Assembly: GCF_043290135.1 (NCBI RefSeq)
Contig: NC_134704.1
Coordinates: 25,662,501-25,726,500 of the forward strand
Direction of reading: 5' to 3'
Length of the DNA stretch: 64,000 bases
Source: Rhipicephalus microplus
Taxonomy: Eukaryota; Arthropoda; Arachnida; Ixodida; Ixodidae
Both the position numbers and the translations under genes were made by a program. Below the pieces are notes generated by a model that saw nothing but the letters and a program-made list of their open reading frames with translations, was not told the DNA's origin and did not search any database. Below are positions 32,429-44,210 of this stretch, one piece after another (the first letter of the stretch is position 1; each line of letters starts with the position of its first letter).

Positions 32429-34726
32429 GACAAAGAGATCTGGTCTCGGTCGCTACCCGATGATGCTTTTCACGTGTGCCCTGGTCGCATCGATCTGGCC
32501 TACGTGGAGGACCTGTCTCCTTCAGACAGGCCGCGACCAGCTGCGACAGGCGGCCGTCTCGACTGACCCGTTTCCTCGTCCATCCGAACAATTCCGCGCA
32601 AGAGTGTTCTTTGTTCTGTGAGGCGAAGCCACAGTTCCGTGACGGTCTTCGATTCGGCATACGTGTCGCTGTTCAACCCACCAGGCATTGCGGAAACGAG
32701 TCGGTAAAGTACTTCAAAAGAGTTGACTGTGGGGCGAGTGGTGCTTTGACATAGAAACCATCGTGAGAGCGCAACCAAACCCTGCCCTCGTCTATCTCCT
32801 CCTGTGTGTCGTGTTTATAGCAGCGCTCTTACGATGGTTTCAAAGTCGGTATCCTTTCCTCTCACAAGGCGTCTCTCCTCAACTAGTTTTTCTTTCTTTT
32901 TTTTTTTGTAAGAAGCAGCGGTATTCTTTCACGCCTTTGCCGTGGGTTGCGCAAGTCGTACGCGTCTGGGGATGAACAAGGTAATTTGATCAATAGCATC
33001 ACCCGGGGGCATAGTTGTGAGCGGTGTTCCTCTTCAGTAGGGTAGCGAAGATTTATCGCAGCGCCCCATCGTAAAATAAACTTCGCCCCCCCCCCCCCCC
33101 CCTGGACGCCCCTGTCCCCCTCCCCCACGTGCATACATATATGTTCGGTGCAGAGCTGCATCTAGACCTCACGCTCACAAGCAGAATTAGCTTTTAAAAA
33201 AAATGTTTCCTCTGACAGCAGCGAGCTCAGGATTACAACCGATTGCTTAGCTTGACCAAAGAGCAGAGGTGTTTGCGTAAACGTGCGCAGCTAGGATTCC
33301 CCTTCTGGGATGAGGGATAGGTGAAAGTTCATCGCAGCACCCTCTTCAAATTGAGTCAATGTACGGGGCAGACCTCCCTTGCCCCCCTCCCTTGACACCC
33401 TAGTGTGCTCCGCCTATGGTTAAGGCAGCCCTTGCCACGTGACTGTGCTATGCTTTACCCTCCCCTTTTCACCCTATTCTGCTCGTAATTTCTATTCTCC
33501 TCATCCTCACTGTCCTTTTCCATCCCTTGCTATGCTTTATGGCCATGCTACGGCTCGGCTGTTACCTTTCAAACGCCAATATAACAGACGTTCCTGGTAA
33601 GTCCATGATGTGCACACAACTACTATACTTACAAAAGCATGCCAATCTACCTCATAACAGTTGGCTCGAAGCCAAGAAATCTAGTAAAGTTGCTTGCTCA
33701 CTGCTTCACATGAAACAGATTCCCACAAAGCGTAAGAACTGCTGAATTCGTTATTTTCTTTTCATTTCAGATGCCCATACAGTGCATTAAGTGAAGGCAG
33801 CTTCGTTACGACAGTACAAGCTCTGAAACCACCTAAATGGTTGTTTTAGTTTATCAGAAATTCAAGTCACTTACTCCATGACACAAGCTGATGTGAGCAC
33901 TTCTCTATCTGCCAGGCTATAGAAGGAGCTGCAGTCGCAGCAGAGATGGTGCTCTACATTGCAAAGCCAATGAAAAGAGCTGCCTTTTTGTTGTATGGTC
34001 ACACTGTAGTGTGGAAAGCGAAATGTTCACACTATGCTTCTTCCTTAATGAAAGAATATTAAGAACTTCAACAAAAGTGTCCTAATCAATTTAGTCTTTG
34101 AAGAGAATAGCCACTGTTTGCAGGCATGAATGCTTTCCAACAGTTATTGAATATTTTGAAGCATAATCTGCGAGTCAAAATATGCAGCCACACAATATGC
34201 TACGAAAATCATTTCTAGAACTAATGTATAAAGCACAATACCCACATACCTCACAGGCCTTCACTTGCAGGCTAGCACTTGCACAAATGTAAAGGCTTTA
34301 TTTACCTTTCTCAGCTTCGAGTATTACCAGCATAGTTTACACCTGTGAGTACATAGTTTTTTTAAAAATTATTATGAACCAGCAACATTCATACTCACCG
34401 ATGATTCTAGTCTGCATGATGGAGCTTCTTATTTTTCATCTAATAATTCATTAGTGCCTTTAACAAACATGCTAGACACTAGCCAGTGTTGTATTACGTC
34501 CTGTATAACATATACGTGCCATGTTAGTAGTTGTGAGAATGGCATTACTACAACACTAAAAGATGTTATAAGTTCAATTCACTTCTTCCACTTTTGAATT
34601 TATGAACTTACTATTCGTGCAGTGCTTAGAAACACCGTGCCCTGAAGTGTTACTGTAAATTGCGAGATCAAAGTTCTGAAGCTGCACAATGGCCTATAAC
34701 TGATGCACAAGTATGGCTACAGATTA

Positions 34727-34808
34727 ACTTAATCCACATCAAGAAGTTTTCTTCTGTGATACCAAAGTGGGGTGTCACAGAAGAAAACTTCTGTGATGTG
34801 GATTAAGT
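34727..34808. repeat. Inverted repeat, about 37-bp arms, 7-base centre
   Basis: ACTTAATCCACATCA..AGAAGTTTTCTTCTGTGA at 34727-34763 is matched in reverse complement at 34771-34808 with a two-base indel and one mismatch. Confidence 0.85.
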
Positions 34809-35743
34809 GGAAGAAAGTTCGTTATAATGTGGCTTTTACGGCTGGGAATACGAAATATGCACAATTCATGTCATGGAAATAAATGCCCCTTTTGAGACAC
34901 TACTAAGCAAGTTGCTTCACCAACACTAGGTTGTATCACTTGCTAACCTGCACAGCATGAACTCATTTAAGTAGCTCACGAAGAGATGGTGCAGTTATTG
35001 GACTGAGGAAGCACCATCATGTCGAGTGTGCTGGTACTTGTGAAATGAGGAGATGCAATCGGGCTTGGTCAGTCATTAGAAGGGAGATGATTTACGAGAG
35101 TTCCATTACTCAAACCTGTGCAAATTTGCATCTTTTCTTCTTTTTTTTACCAGGAAAAGTCATAATTACACGAGTGAATGCTTTTTTTTCAATTGATTGA
35201 TAAATGGTCATATACGAGACATCACGGATTCTGGGATACCAAGGTGGAAAAGTTGCTTGCTACGAGGGCTTCCTCATGTAACCAGCTTGTTTCCATAACT
35301 ATGTAGATGGTACATTTTGCATTCCTTCACAGTGTTTCTGCAGCACATTTTATGTGCACTGTAGTGGCTTCTGCCGAGGTACTAGCGTTAAGAATGATCT
35401 TGAGGGGTGTTAGTTGTTTCTATAATATTACAGGACAATGTGGTTTGAAGTAAAGGCCCCACATGGGTGTATTTAAATATAACCAGGTCTTCATGTTTGC
35501 TTTTAGCACTGTGATGTCCGATGGAAGGGACTTCAGTCTCTTGTATTCAGTCAAAGTGGTCACTTGACTTCTCAATAGCTTCACTAGTCAACTAGTCTGA
35601 AAGGGAGTGTAATTGAACCCACTTCCCTTGCATTAACCAATCGACGCAAGGCTCAGTAACACTAAGGGCCAGCTGCATGTCGGCTGCTGGATTTAGCCAA
35701 TTCCTGTGCTTATTTTTCAGATAGTTTATAGTGTCCAGAATGC

Positions 35744-35787
35744 TTACTCACAGGCAGGCACATTTTGTTGTGCCTGCCTGTGAGTAA
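35744..35787. repeat. Perfect 19-bp hairpin with 6-base loop
   Basis: TTACTCACAGGCAGGCACA at 35744-35762, loop TTTTGT, then the exact reverse complement at 35769-35787. Confidence 0.9.
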
Positions 35788-37225
35788 ATGGCTGCAGCTT
35801 GTCCAGTACCTCATCTTCAGCGCCTATCTTCAAACAGGAGAAATGCTCACACAGCTAATATAAAGCCTCAGAGATTCAAGAGCAACAGCATGATTGCGTT
35901 GCCAGTTTCTGAAGTTCGGCTGGCTACAAGCTGCTGGCATGATGTAATGTGCAGCTCTCGTGTTTGTTATGCACCAAGACGTGCTTACTGACACTAGGAC
36001 ATGAGTAGTAGAAGGTATTAAAATCGACCACACCTGAGCTGCGCTGTCTAAATCACCTGCTGTGTGCAGAACCAGGGAAAATTTATCAGTAGCTCGCGGA
36101 AACCCAAGGAAGGTCCTGCGAAACACCCAAGTTCTACAGAACCCACTTTGAGTAACACCATGCTTTAGGCATTATTCATGGATAAACCAAGCAGTGTTCC
36201 TGCCTTGTAAGTTATTGCAACAACACTTAAGATTGCACTCCTCAAGTCGCCAGCTAGCCAAGTGTGCAATACTAGCCGAGAAATATGTGCAAGGAATAAA
36301 ACGACAAACGCAAGATGAAGCAACATGTGTACATTCGCCAGCACATCTTGCGAAGTACGTTACATTAACAGCTGCCTGAGCTAGGTTTTGCAGCATAAAA
36401 ATTTAATGTCACAAACTCCATTCATACTGTGCATTTCAGTTTGTCTCACCACAATCTAAGCATGTCAGGGAAGGTACTTATTTTCTCTATGCGTACCAAG
36501 AGGATAAGATATAATTTAGTTTCATCAGGCAGAGGTAATATTGAAGTTTGTCAACAAAAAGCAGTCATGCAATCCTTTTGCAAGAGGAGCATCAAGTATT
36601 CCTGGAACACATTGGACCTGCTACCAATTTGACTCAGCCTCTTCCAGTTACCAGAGAAAGCCATTTGTTACAAAACTACTGGGTGACCCGTTACATTAAT
36701 CATGCTTCTTTGAACGTTTGACCTGCTACCATTTCTATGTACCCACTTTTCGGTAACACAGGAAGCCAATTATTTGTTACAAAATTAGTGGCCCATCTGT
36801 TTACTGAATCCTGCAACATAAGCATAAAAATGAGAGGAAAGAGAAAATTGTCAGTGCATGGGCTTTCCCATTCTGCTAGCATAGGGTAGCAAACGGAGCA
36901 ATTTCCTGGTTAACCTCCCTGCCTTCTCTCTTGTTATTCCTTTTTTCCTACAACATACAGGCTACAGATATTGCAGCGTTATGCTTTCCTCACACACAAT
37001 TGCCAAGGGAGAGCAGTCTGGTTGCACTAAGTGCAGTAACACCCTTAGATTCCTGTACACAAGCCATCGTTAGTTTTACGAACTACAAATACAACATTGC
37101 TACTCGTTAGATCACCATTTTAGTTCAAGAAGCCCTGAACTAAGATGCAGTGCAAGACGAATTTACTTTGCGACATGTGGTGACAAGACATTTTGCAGTC
37201 TTGTTACCATACGTCACAGTTACCT

Positions 37226-37679
37226 AAAGGGACACTAGTGAAGCAGTAAGTCAGCTTAGACAAATTATACACGAAAATCATGATGTTGGGTTCATCACTA
37301 TAGGGTTATTATTAGATGAGAAACTGCAAACGCTTCACTCAAGTTTTTCACTAAAATCTCTACTATGGCGAGTCACAGATTTCAAAGTTTTTTTTACTTT
37401 ACATTCACACTGGCTCTATGAAATTTCTTAAAACTTTGTGTGTTAAATCTTTCACTCTCTCAGAAGACAATTTCATTTCTACCGATTAAGAACTAGCAGA
37501 GGGCATCAGAATCTATGCCATCACGGCGACTGCTGCGACAACTTCAAGGTGGTGTCACCACTAGTGATTTTTCGTAACACATTTCTCTCCTGCCAAGTCT
37601 TTGGCAAGATGATAATTTGTTATTGTGAAAAAGTCAGTACCAATACAAGAAAAATCAATTTCCTCCCAAGTGTCCCTTG
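37226..37679. mobile_element. MITE-like element with AAAGGGACACT ends
   Basis: CTAAAGGGACACT at 37226 and AGTGTCCCTTGA at the right end are inverted copies with one difference. The interior of about 430 bp has no coding capacity. The terminal motif is simple, so this is a candidate rather than a proven element. Confidence 0.45.
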
Positions 37680-37726
37680 ATCTATATGAAAGACTGCTAT
37701 GCACCTGGTTGGTTAGGTTATCAAAC

Positions 37727-37732
37727 TTTATT
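37727..37732 (-). terminator. Possible poly(A) signal of the Argonaute gene
   Basis: AATAAA on minus about 600 bases after the stop codon at 38337. Other minor signals may be used. Confidence 0.35.
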
Positions 37733-38336
37733 GCAATTAGTGCAGGTACATAACATGCTTATAGCAGTCATAAAAAATAGTAGTGTAAACAGCAGAAGGG
37801 TGGGAAAAGGGGGAACGATGTTCTACTGCAAAATAGGTTGTGAAAAATTAGTTCCTGCACCACTATTCAAATCTATGAGCTCCGAATTCAATATCTATAT
37901 GCTTTAAAATAGATCTACGAAATTTCATACGGTTAAAATATTCTCGCTGCGCCCGATAAACACAGATAATAGAAACAGTTGCTCAAAGCACCTTTACAAC
38001 GCACAGCAATTGAAGCCCGGCTGCACACCACACCATGACAAAATTGTTCAGTGAAATATGAACAATACACTTAGATCACGACGACATTACAGCAATCAGC
38101 AGTAGCAACGTTCCATTGTGGCCAAAACCTAAAGTGGAAATTCACTGAACAAGAGAACCACGATACAGCAGAAGGGAATGGCTGGCCTGAAGCAGTCTTC
38201 GGCTGCAATACGAATATACAGGAACTTTAACATTCGTTAATACTCGCTTTAATTATCAAAAAAAGGTGATGCACAAACATTGATAAAGATGCCGCCATGC
38301 CAACAACCCCGTGGCCACATTGTGACACGACTGGGC

Positions 38337-41029
38337 TCATATGAAAAACATTTTCTTCTCCATCAACGTCGATATCTTGACAGCTTCATCAAGGACTGAT
38401 GTTGGTAGCATGGAACCACCAGAGCTGCTGCCAGAATCTGAGCCATCAGTGCGAGCATCCACATAGCACTTGGCCCGCTTTGTTGCATGGTGGGCATAGT
38501 AGACTGGTGTGGGAATGGATACAGACCGGGAGCAACGGGCGTATGTGTGACAGAGCCCGTATGTGAGCTGCTGAAGCGTATCCGCTTTGAAATTGTTGTC
38601 ATCCCACAGCACGTAGTAGTGGGCAGGGCGGCTGGTGCCCTGGATACCGAAGTGCGAACACAAAAAAAAGTCGAAGTCGACAGGGTGGGTGACTTCAGTG
38701 TCGATGACAGTGCCTGGAGGCACATTGCCACACTTGCCACAACCATCACTCCTGTTCCGTGGCATGAAGCGAGTATGGTGCCTTTTCTGCACAGTGAGAA
38801 AAGTGATGCCAGGCTCATAGCCAAGCTCCAGCTCCCTGCACGCGTCTCGCAGGGCGGCAAGTTCAAACTGTTGCACATGGCTGAACTGTCCCTCGCTCAC
38901 GCCATCTCTATAGAAGATAATTTTCTCTGGCTTGACACCGTTAACTTGGTAGAAGCTGAGCAGAAGGCTCTTTGCAATATTCTTCATATCTTTAATGATT
39001 TCAATGCGTGCCTTTGCCACTGTGTTCTGCTTCTGTATGCGAAAAGTGGCGATGTAGCGAAATGCGAAACGATCCATACTGGCAACAACAGCTGCGATGG
39101 AAGGTTTGTTCATTTCTGTGGGTGCTGGGTGGGTTACGTCGGCCCCCATTACAATAACTGGTCGGTTGAAAATAATGGTCTTCACTTCTTTTGGAATGGC
39201 GTTGTTGATTCCTCCAAGTTTTGCATTCACCTTCTGAAGGATGTTGACAATGGTTGCACGATTGCATTTTTTCACGATGCTTTGGTCTGTCACGCATTGA
39301 GTTACCATGCCAAGATCAGTTTCAGCAACATTTTTCAGAGGACAGTAAAGTGGAGAGTTTCTGCCACTTCCAGCAAGCACAAAGAAAACGATCTGAATAT
39401 CTTTGAATTGCCTCTTCTGCTCGCAAAGCACCCGTTTGGGATCGTCACTGGGCCTGCAGTTAGTCAGCTTTGCTGGTGGTGCGATATTCATGCCTAGCTG
39501 CTTGCCATGCTGCATCAGCATGGACACAAAGTTTTGTATTGCAGCCTCGGGACAGAAGCGTGGGTTGCAAGTGTTCACGATAGTCCACACAGTCATGTTT
39601 ACCGGTTGAAAGAACTGCTTGCCTTGGAGCTCCCATGCACCATCGGTGGGATGAGCCAGTTTATCGTCTCCGTAGACTACATCATGTGCAGGCAGCACCC
39701 TGGCCGTCAGTTGCAAGGGCTTGTCGCTCATGCGAATGCCAAAGTGGTCCAAGTACTGCTTGTTTGCAGCAATGCAGCCTCTGACATCCTCTTGAATGTT
39801 TCGAAACCTCTCGTGTGGAGGCACAGCTGCTTTTCTGACGACAGCACTGGTTTGGTTCTCATCCAGCTTGCGTCTGCAGTGTTGACCAGCGATGACCTGG
39901 CAAACTTCCACGGGAATGTAGTTTCTCTTGGAACCAACCTCAATGCACGGAAGGTTTGGGTAGCGCAGCTCCCGGTACATACTCTTGAAGTAGGCAGCTA
40001 CACTCTGGGGAGGAGTGCCAAAAGTGAGATCATTTGCCGAGCCAGCAGTCACCTTTTCAATGACGTATTTGCGGGGATAAGGCAAGTGGGTCGCTTGCAC
40101 CTTTAACTTTTTCAGCTTCTTGTTCAACTTCATAATCTGGACATTATCCAGTCTTGTAACTTGGTCCATATTTAGGTCACCTCTCCAATCACCCAGAATC
40201 TTACCCATAAGGGCCACCAGTGGGCCAGGCTCAAAAAAGGCTGTAACCATTGTGTTCACATTCACAAACGGTTTCCATTGGCCAGGCTTGAGGCTAGTCT
40301 GGAAGCCATGCCACAGCTCAAGACCACCACCGAGAGAGGCATTGTCTCGAGGTGGCCTGTAGAGTGATCTTCCAACAACTGAAAGACGTGTGGATGGACC
40401 GTAACGGAGGATAATTTCTAAAGCCTGTACGACAGCCTTTGGCACTTCTGGTGTCTTTGATCTACTGTTGTACAGCTGCCTCATAAGACTGAGGTCTAGT
40501 TGTGCAGCAAACTGGATCTGTACCACAAACTCATCTCGCTTTGAGTTATCTTCCATAATGACAGTGAATGACTGCTTCTGAAAACCAAGTGAATTTTTTG
40601 TGTACATGTTTTTCTGCCCATCAAACACAGGCAAATTACCAGTTAAATGCTTTGCGTGTTGCTCCACGAGAAGGATAAATACACGACGCTTGCAATCCTT
40701 TGACAAAACGGACTGCATACCACACTGTTTACGAACACTTATGTCAACGTCGTAGTGGAAAATGTTTCCGGTAGGCAGAGACACTTCAAAGTGATTTGCC
40801 ACTACCGGGATGGTCCTTCCATTCTTCCCATAATCAGGACGACGGGGGAACTGCGAATTGACAGTACAATGTTCAAGACTCAAACCAGCTAGTCCTAGGG
40901 CAACACTCTCTGGTGATCCATCCCCACTGCATCTGGCCATGGATGCAAGACTTGAAGGTTTAAGGCTTGTCTTATGCTGCATTGCTCCATCAGGTGGTGT
41001 GGGCGGTGGTGTATCTGGTGTAGCATATT
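38337..41029 (-). CDS. AGO: Argonaute (Ago2-like, slicer-competent), main exon
   Basis: Argonautes bind small RNAs and cleave matching transcripts. This exon encodes 897 residues and opens behind a T-rich acceptor (TTATTTTTGCAG, then 41029). Counting from the ATG at 40982: N domain about 45-220; PAZ about 240-375 (QSVAAYFKSMY, CIEVGSKRNYIPVEVCQV); MID about 430-600 with the 5'-phosphate-binding residues Y546, K550, Q562, K584 and K588 by alignment with human AGO2; PIWI about 600-840. The catalytic tetrad is complete: D615 (GADVTHP), E661 (IEIIKDM), D693 (FYRDGVSEGQ) and H831 (PVYYAHH). The family's usual C-terminus (MFFI) is present. A Ser/Gly patch lies near 848-857. The first 16 codons upstream of that ATG are also open and join in phase to the exon ending at 46301. 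Tick genomes are known to carry several Ago2-type paralogues used in antiviral and transposon RNAi; which one this is cannot be told here. There are no introns in 2.7 kb. Confidence 0.95.
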
Positions 41030-42948
41030 CTGCAAAAATAATAAAAAAATTAGATAAGGATAATACTGCAAAAAGCTTAACATTCCTTTCCCAAATGAAA
41101 ACAACAACAACAAAATCTTACTAGCTCACCACCTCAGGTTAGTGAACATAGCAAAAATCACATTGGGATGTGCTGCAAGAATTTAGACTATGTACCACAT
41201 CGCACACAAATGTCGTGATGAAAGAATTGCTCAATATATAGTTTATAAGATAAGGAACATCTTGCATGCCTAAATTCTTTTGAGAGAGAGACAGTAGTGA
41301 ATTAAACTTTGAAATTCACTCATGCACTGAACACACACGGGGAACCATCTCAATTCGGAAGAGTGTACAGTGTGAACCCACATTAACAAAATCATGCAAC
41401 AATGAAACTATTTCCTCCTGTCCCTGACAAACACATAAGAGTCTCCTACTTCTCGACAACGAAATGTTCCTATCCTTACACATTTTCTCTTTTGAGCAAA
41501 ATCGAAATGCCCAAGATGCGCTCAATCGCCTTTGACACACACTAAAGCAGCATCAGGTAGCACTGCATTGATCCTTGAATGGGTGCCACTATCTTGTGTT
41601 CAGAAACTGCACCCCAGTGCTGGAAGTATTTGAAGATGCCAAACGTCTAGCATGTCACTTGTTCAGATCTTTATTTTTTCTTTTTTTTAATGCACAGCCA
41701 CATTGGCGTGCAACCGCATTACTGTTCATGCTAGCAATATGCTGGCCATGCTCATGCACATGTGCAGCGTTTAAAGGGACCTTGAAACTGTTTTGGCGAC
41801 ACTGTACAAACACATCGGGCCGGTAGGCCAAGACCCAAAGGTTGTTTAGAGACCGATTTGAACTTTCTGCGTAAACTGCGCAATTTATTACAATGGTTCA
41901 AAGCTGTGAAGCGCTGCAGATCGGTGCGACTTGATCAAACGAGTTTTCAACGGCTCTTTTACAAAGGGACATGCTCTGGCTGCTTGACAAGGCCAGAGCA
42001 CGTCAACAGCCACGTCACCGTAACTGCTCATCCGATTGGCTTTGATGGGCCGTAGAATGCATGAGAGTAACATCCACTAGTAGAGTGGCGGCACCTGTTG
42101 GAGCAGGAGTCGCTATTCTACCCCTCCGTGATCTTCGTCTCCGTTACCAGACAGTGTGTGTGCTGCCAGGCACATTATGCAATGACCTCAGAGACTGCGC
42201 GCAACCCGTCGGCGTGCCATCTCAGAGGTATAGACTGGTAAAAGCTCAAAACATCAAGCGCATTCATGAGAGCTCTGTGATTGCCAGCGTGCCTCATGAG
42301 TTGAGGAGGCCAGGCAGAGGCGAGAAGGAGGGTATGATATAATTGTCCATAGCAGCCTTGGTACACAGCGTGTCACTAAATTTGTGGTGCAAATGGTATG
42401 GTCAGGGTTTACATGACAGAAATTCAAGGGTTTTCGAGAACCTTCAATGCTACATGTGTGAATTTTCAAGAACCACTTGTTAGAAATTCAATTGACACAT
42501 CGTCAGGAGAGGATGGAGCAAACATCGAAAACATGGCTCAGATTACCTTTTCTTTCTAGATAATCTTCAATCACAGTTTTTCAGAGGTGCATAGATAATT
42601 GTTTTAAGCGCAACACAAGAGGCAAAGTGTTATTCAGATAGGCAAAGCTAAGGAACTGTTATGCTACTCTTTGCTGCTTCTCCTATATTTTCATGTGAAT
42701 GGCCACTATCTCCCGGTGCTTGGTGTTGGCAGTCTTCCTAAGGCTGTTTGAGTAGATGATGCATGTCAGGTCACTAGTTGGCTCTGCCTATTCTGCATAT
42801 TAGTCTGCTGTAGCTGCCAATTCCGTAACAGTGACTTCAGACTTCTTTATTTTTGTAAGCATTTCGACTGCCTCCTCAATGCAACGTCTTTTTCTTTTAA
42901 TCCTCCTGCTCCTGTCTTTTGCAAGTTTCCAAAAATGCACAGTTTTGT

Positions 42949-43196
42949 CCGCCACGGTGAGGCAGCCGTTACGGCGGTTGGCTGCAGACCCGATGGTCGT
43001 GGGTTCAGACCCGACGGTCGTGGGTTCGATCCCGGCCACAGCAGTCACATTTCAATGGAGGTAAAATGGTAGAGGCTCGTGCAGTCTGCGATGTCGGTCC
43101 GTGTTAAAGAACACCACACGATTAAAAATTTTTCGGAGCGTTCCAATATGGTGTTTCTCATAATCATCTCTTGGTTTTAAAACGTAAGACCCCAGA
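42949..43196 (+). mobile_element. tRNA-derived SINE (Ruka-like), copy 5, diverged
   Basis: It starts CCGCCACGGTG and contains GGTTCGATCCCGG (B box), CGTGTTAAAGAACACCA and CATAATCATCTCTTGGTTTT from the family body. It is diverged and carries a 21-bp tandem duplication spanning the B-box region (42985-43005 and 43006-43026). Confidence 0.8.
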
Positions 43197-43539
43197 TATT
43201 GTTCTTAAAAAAATGAAAGGTGTTGGTTCCTTGCAGAAGCTAATGATTTTCTCAATTTTTTTTACAATAGACACATTCAGGGTCGAAATAGAATTAGGAG
43301 CAATTTTTGGAGCAGCGAAATGTTACTATTGGTGCACCAAAATTCAAATTCAAAGCACTATGAAAGAGAAGTTTATAAAATATGCACAAACCTTTCTACA
43401 TCCTCTAAATCCCACAGTGAATATGAACACTGATATTTCAACAGAAGTAGTATTTTGAACCACCCCTCTAGGCAAACGAAGTGCAGATTGGCATTTCTCA
43501 TGCCTGTGAAATATTTTGACAAACTCTGAAGATCGATAT

Positions 43540-44210
43540 TGTTATGCCAGTGAGTCCTCGTCAAACGACCGTGCCTCTGAAAAAGGCAATCTGGGTCAAG
43601 GCCAGCCCGCAGTCTGCCTGGCGCGATCACCTCGACGGCGTGAACACGCGCGGCGCTCCTCTGGCCCACGTGCAGTGAGTCAGTTGCGCACGTGACAGCG
43701 AGCCGGCGTCCTCGTGTCAGGTGGTCTGACGCATGGCGCGGCGGCCCCATTGGCGGAATCTGCCCGGACGACCAGCGGCGCTTCTGATTGGACATTTTGG
43801 TTGGACCTGGTGTAAATAAAAGAAGCCCTGCGGCGCGTCGCGATCGGCGGTCCTATGTGAGAGGCGTCCCCGTGTCGGAGTGCCGACATGTGTGTGAGGT
43901 CTTAGGCGAAAGGCTGAACTATGTGTTAGAGGAAGAGCTCGGCTCTTCGAGTCTCTGTCGGCCCCAGTGCCGAAATTGTAACGCCTCTGTATATATGCTG
44001 TACATAAACCTTGTTTGACTCACCGTCGTCTCGTCCGCTCGTCTGATCAGCTCTGCGCAGAAGCAGTCGCGAGCTGAGAAACATACGCTACCAAACGGCT
44101 GGTGACCTTCCCGGCGGAGTCGGAAGCAGTGGCGCCTTCGGCACCGTGTTGGCGTCGCCGTCTTTCGCAACAGTGGTGGCTTCGGCGGGATCGGTCCGGC
44201 CTTCGCAACA
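43540..44210 (+). mobile_element. Solo LTR, same family as the element at 57198-62190
   Basis: It begins TGTTATGCC and ends GCAACA, with the 4-bp duplication ATAT on each side (43536-43539 and 44211-44214). The sequence is a reverse-orientation, slightly diverged copy of the 0.7-kb LTRs at 57198-57876 and 61472-62190. It contains a TAAATAAAAG box and a CATAAACC signal. The internal region is absent, so it is a recombination remnant. It lies antisense to Argonaute within its intron. Confidence 0.9.

Larger units (their letters stand above)
32800..37220. other. Intergenic DNA, no gene seen
   Basis: AT-rich except near 33 kb, where a run of 17 C lies at 33086-33102. Two strong hairpins are listed separately. 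Frames here are short, without splice context or motif. Confidence 0.4.

Noticed and set aside
38487..39497. 336-codon plus-strand frame
   Set aside because: It lies antisense to the PIWI and MID coding of Argonaute, which is strongly conserved on minus.
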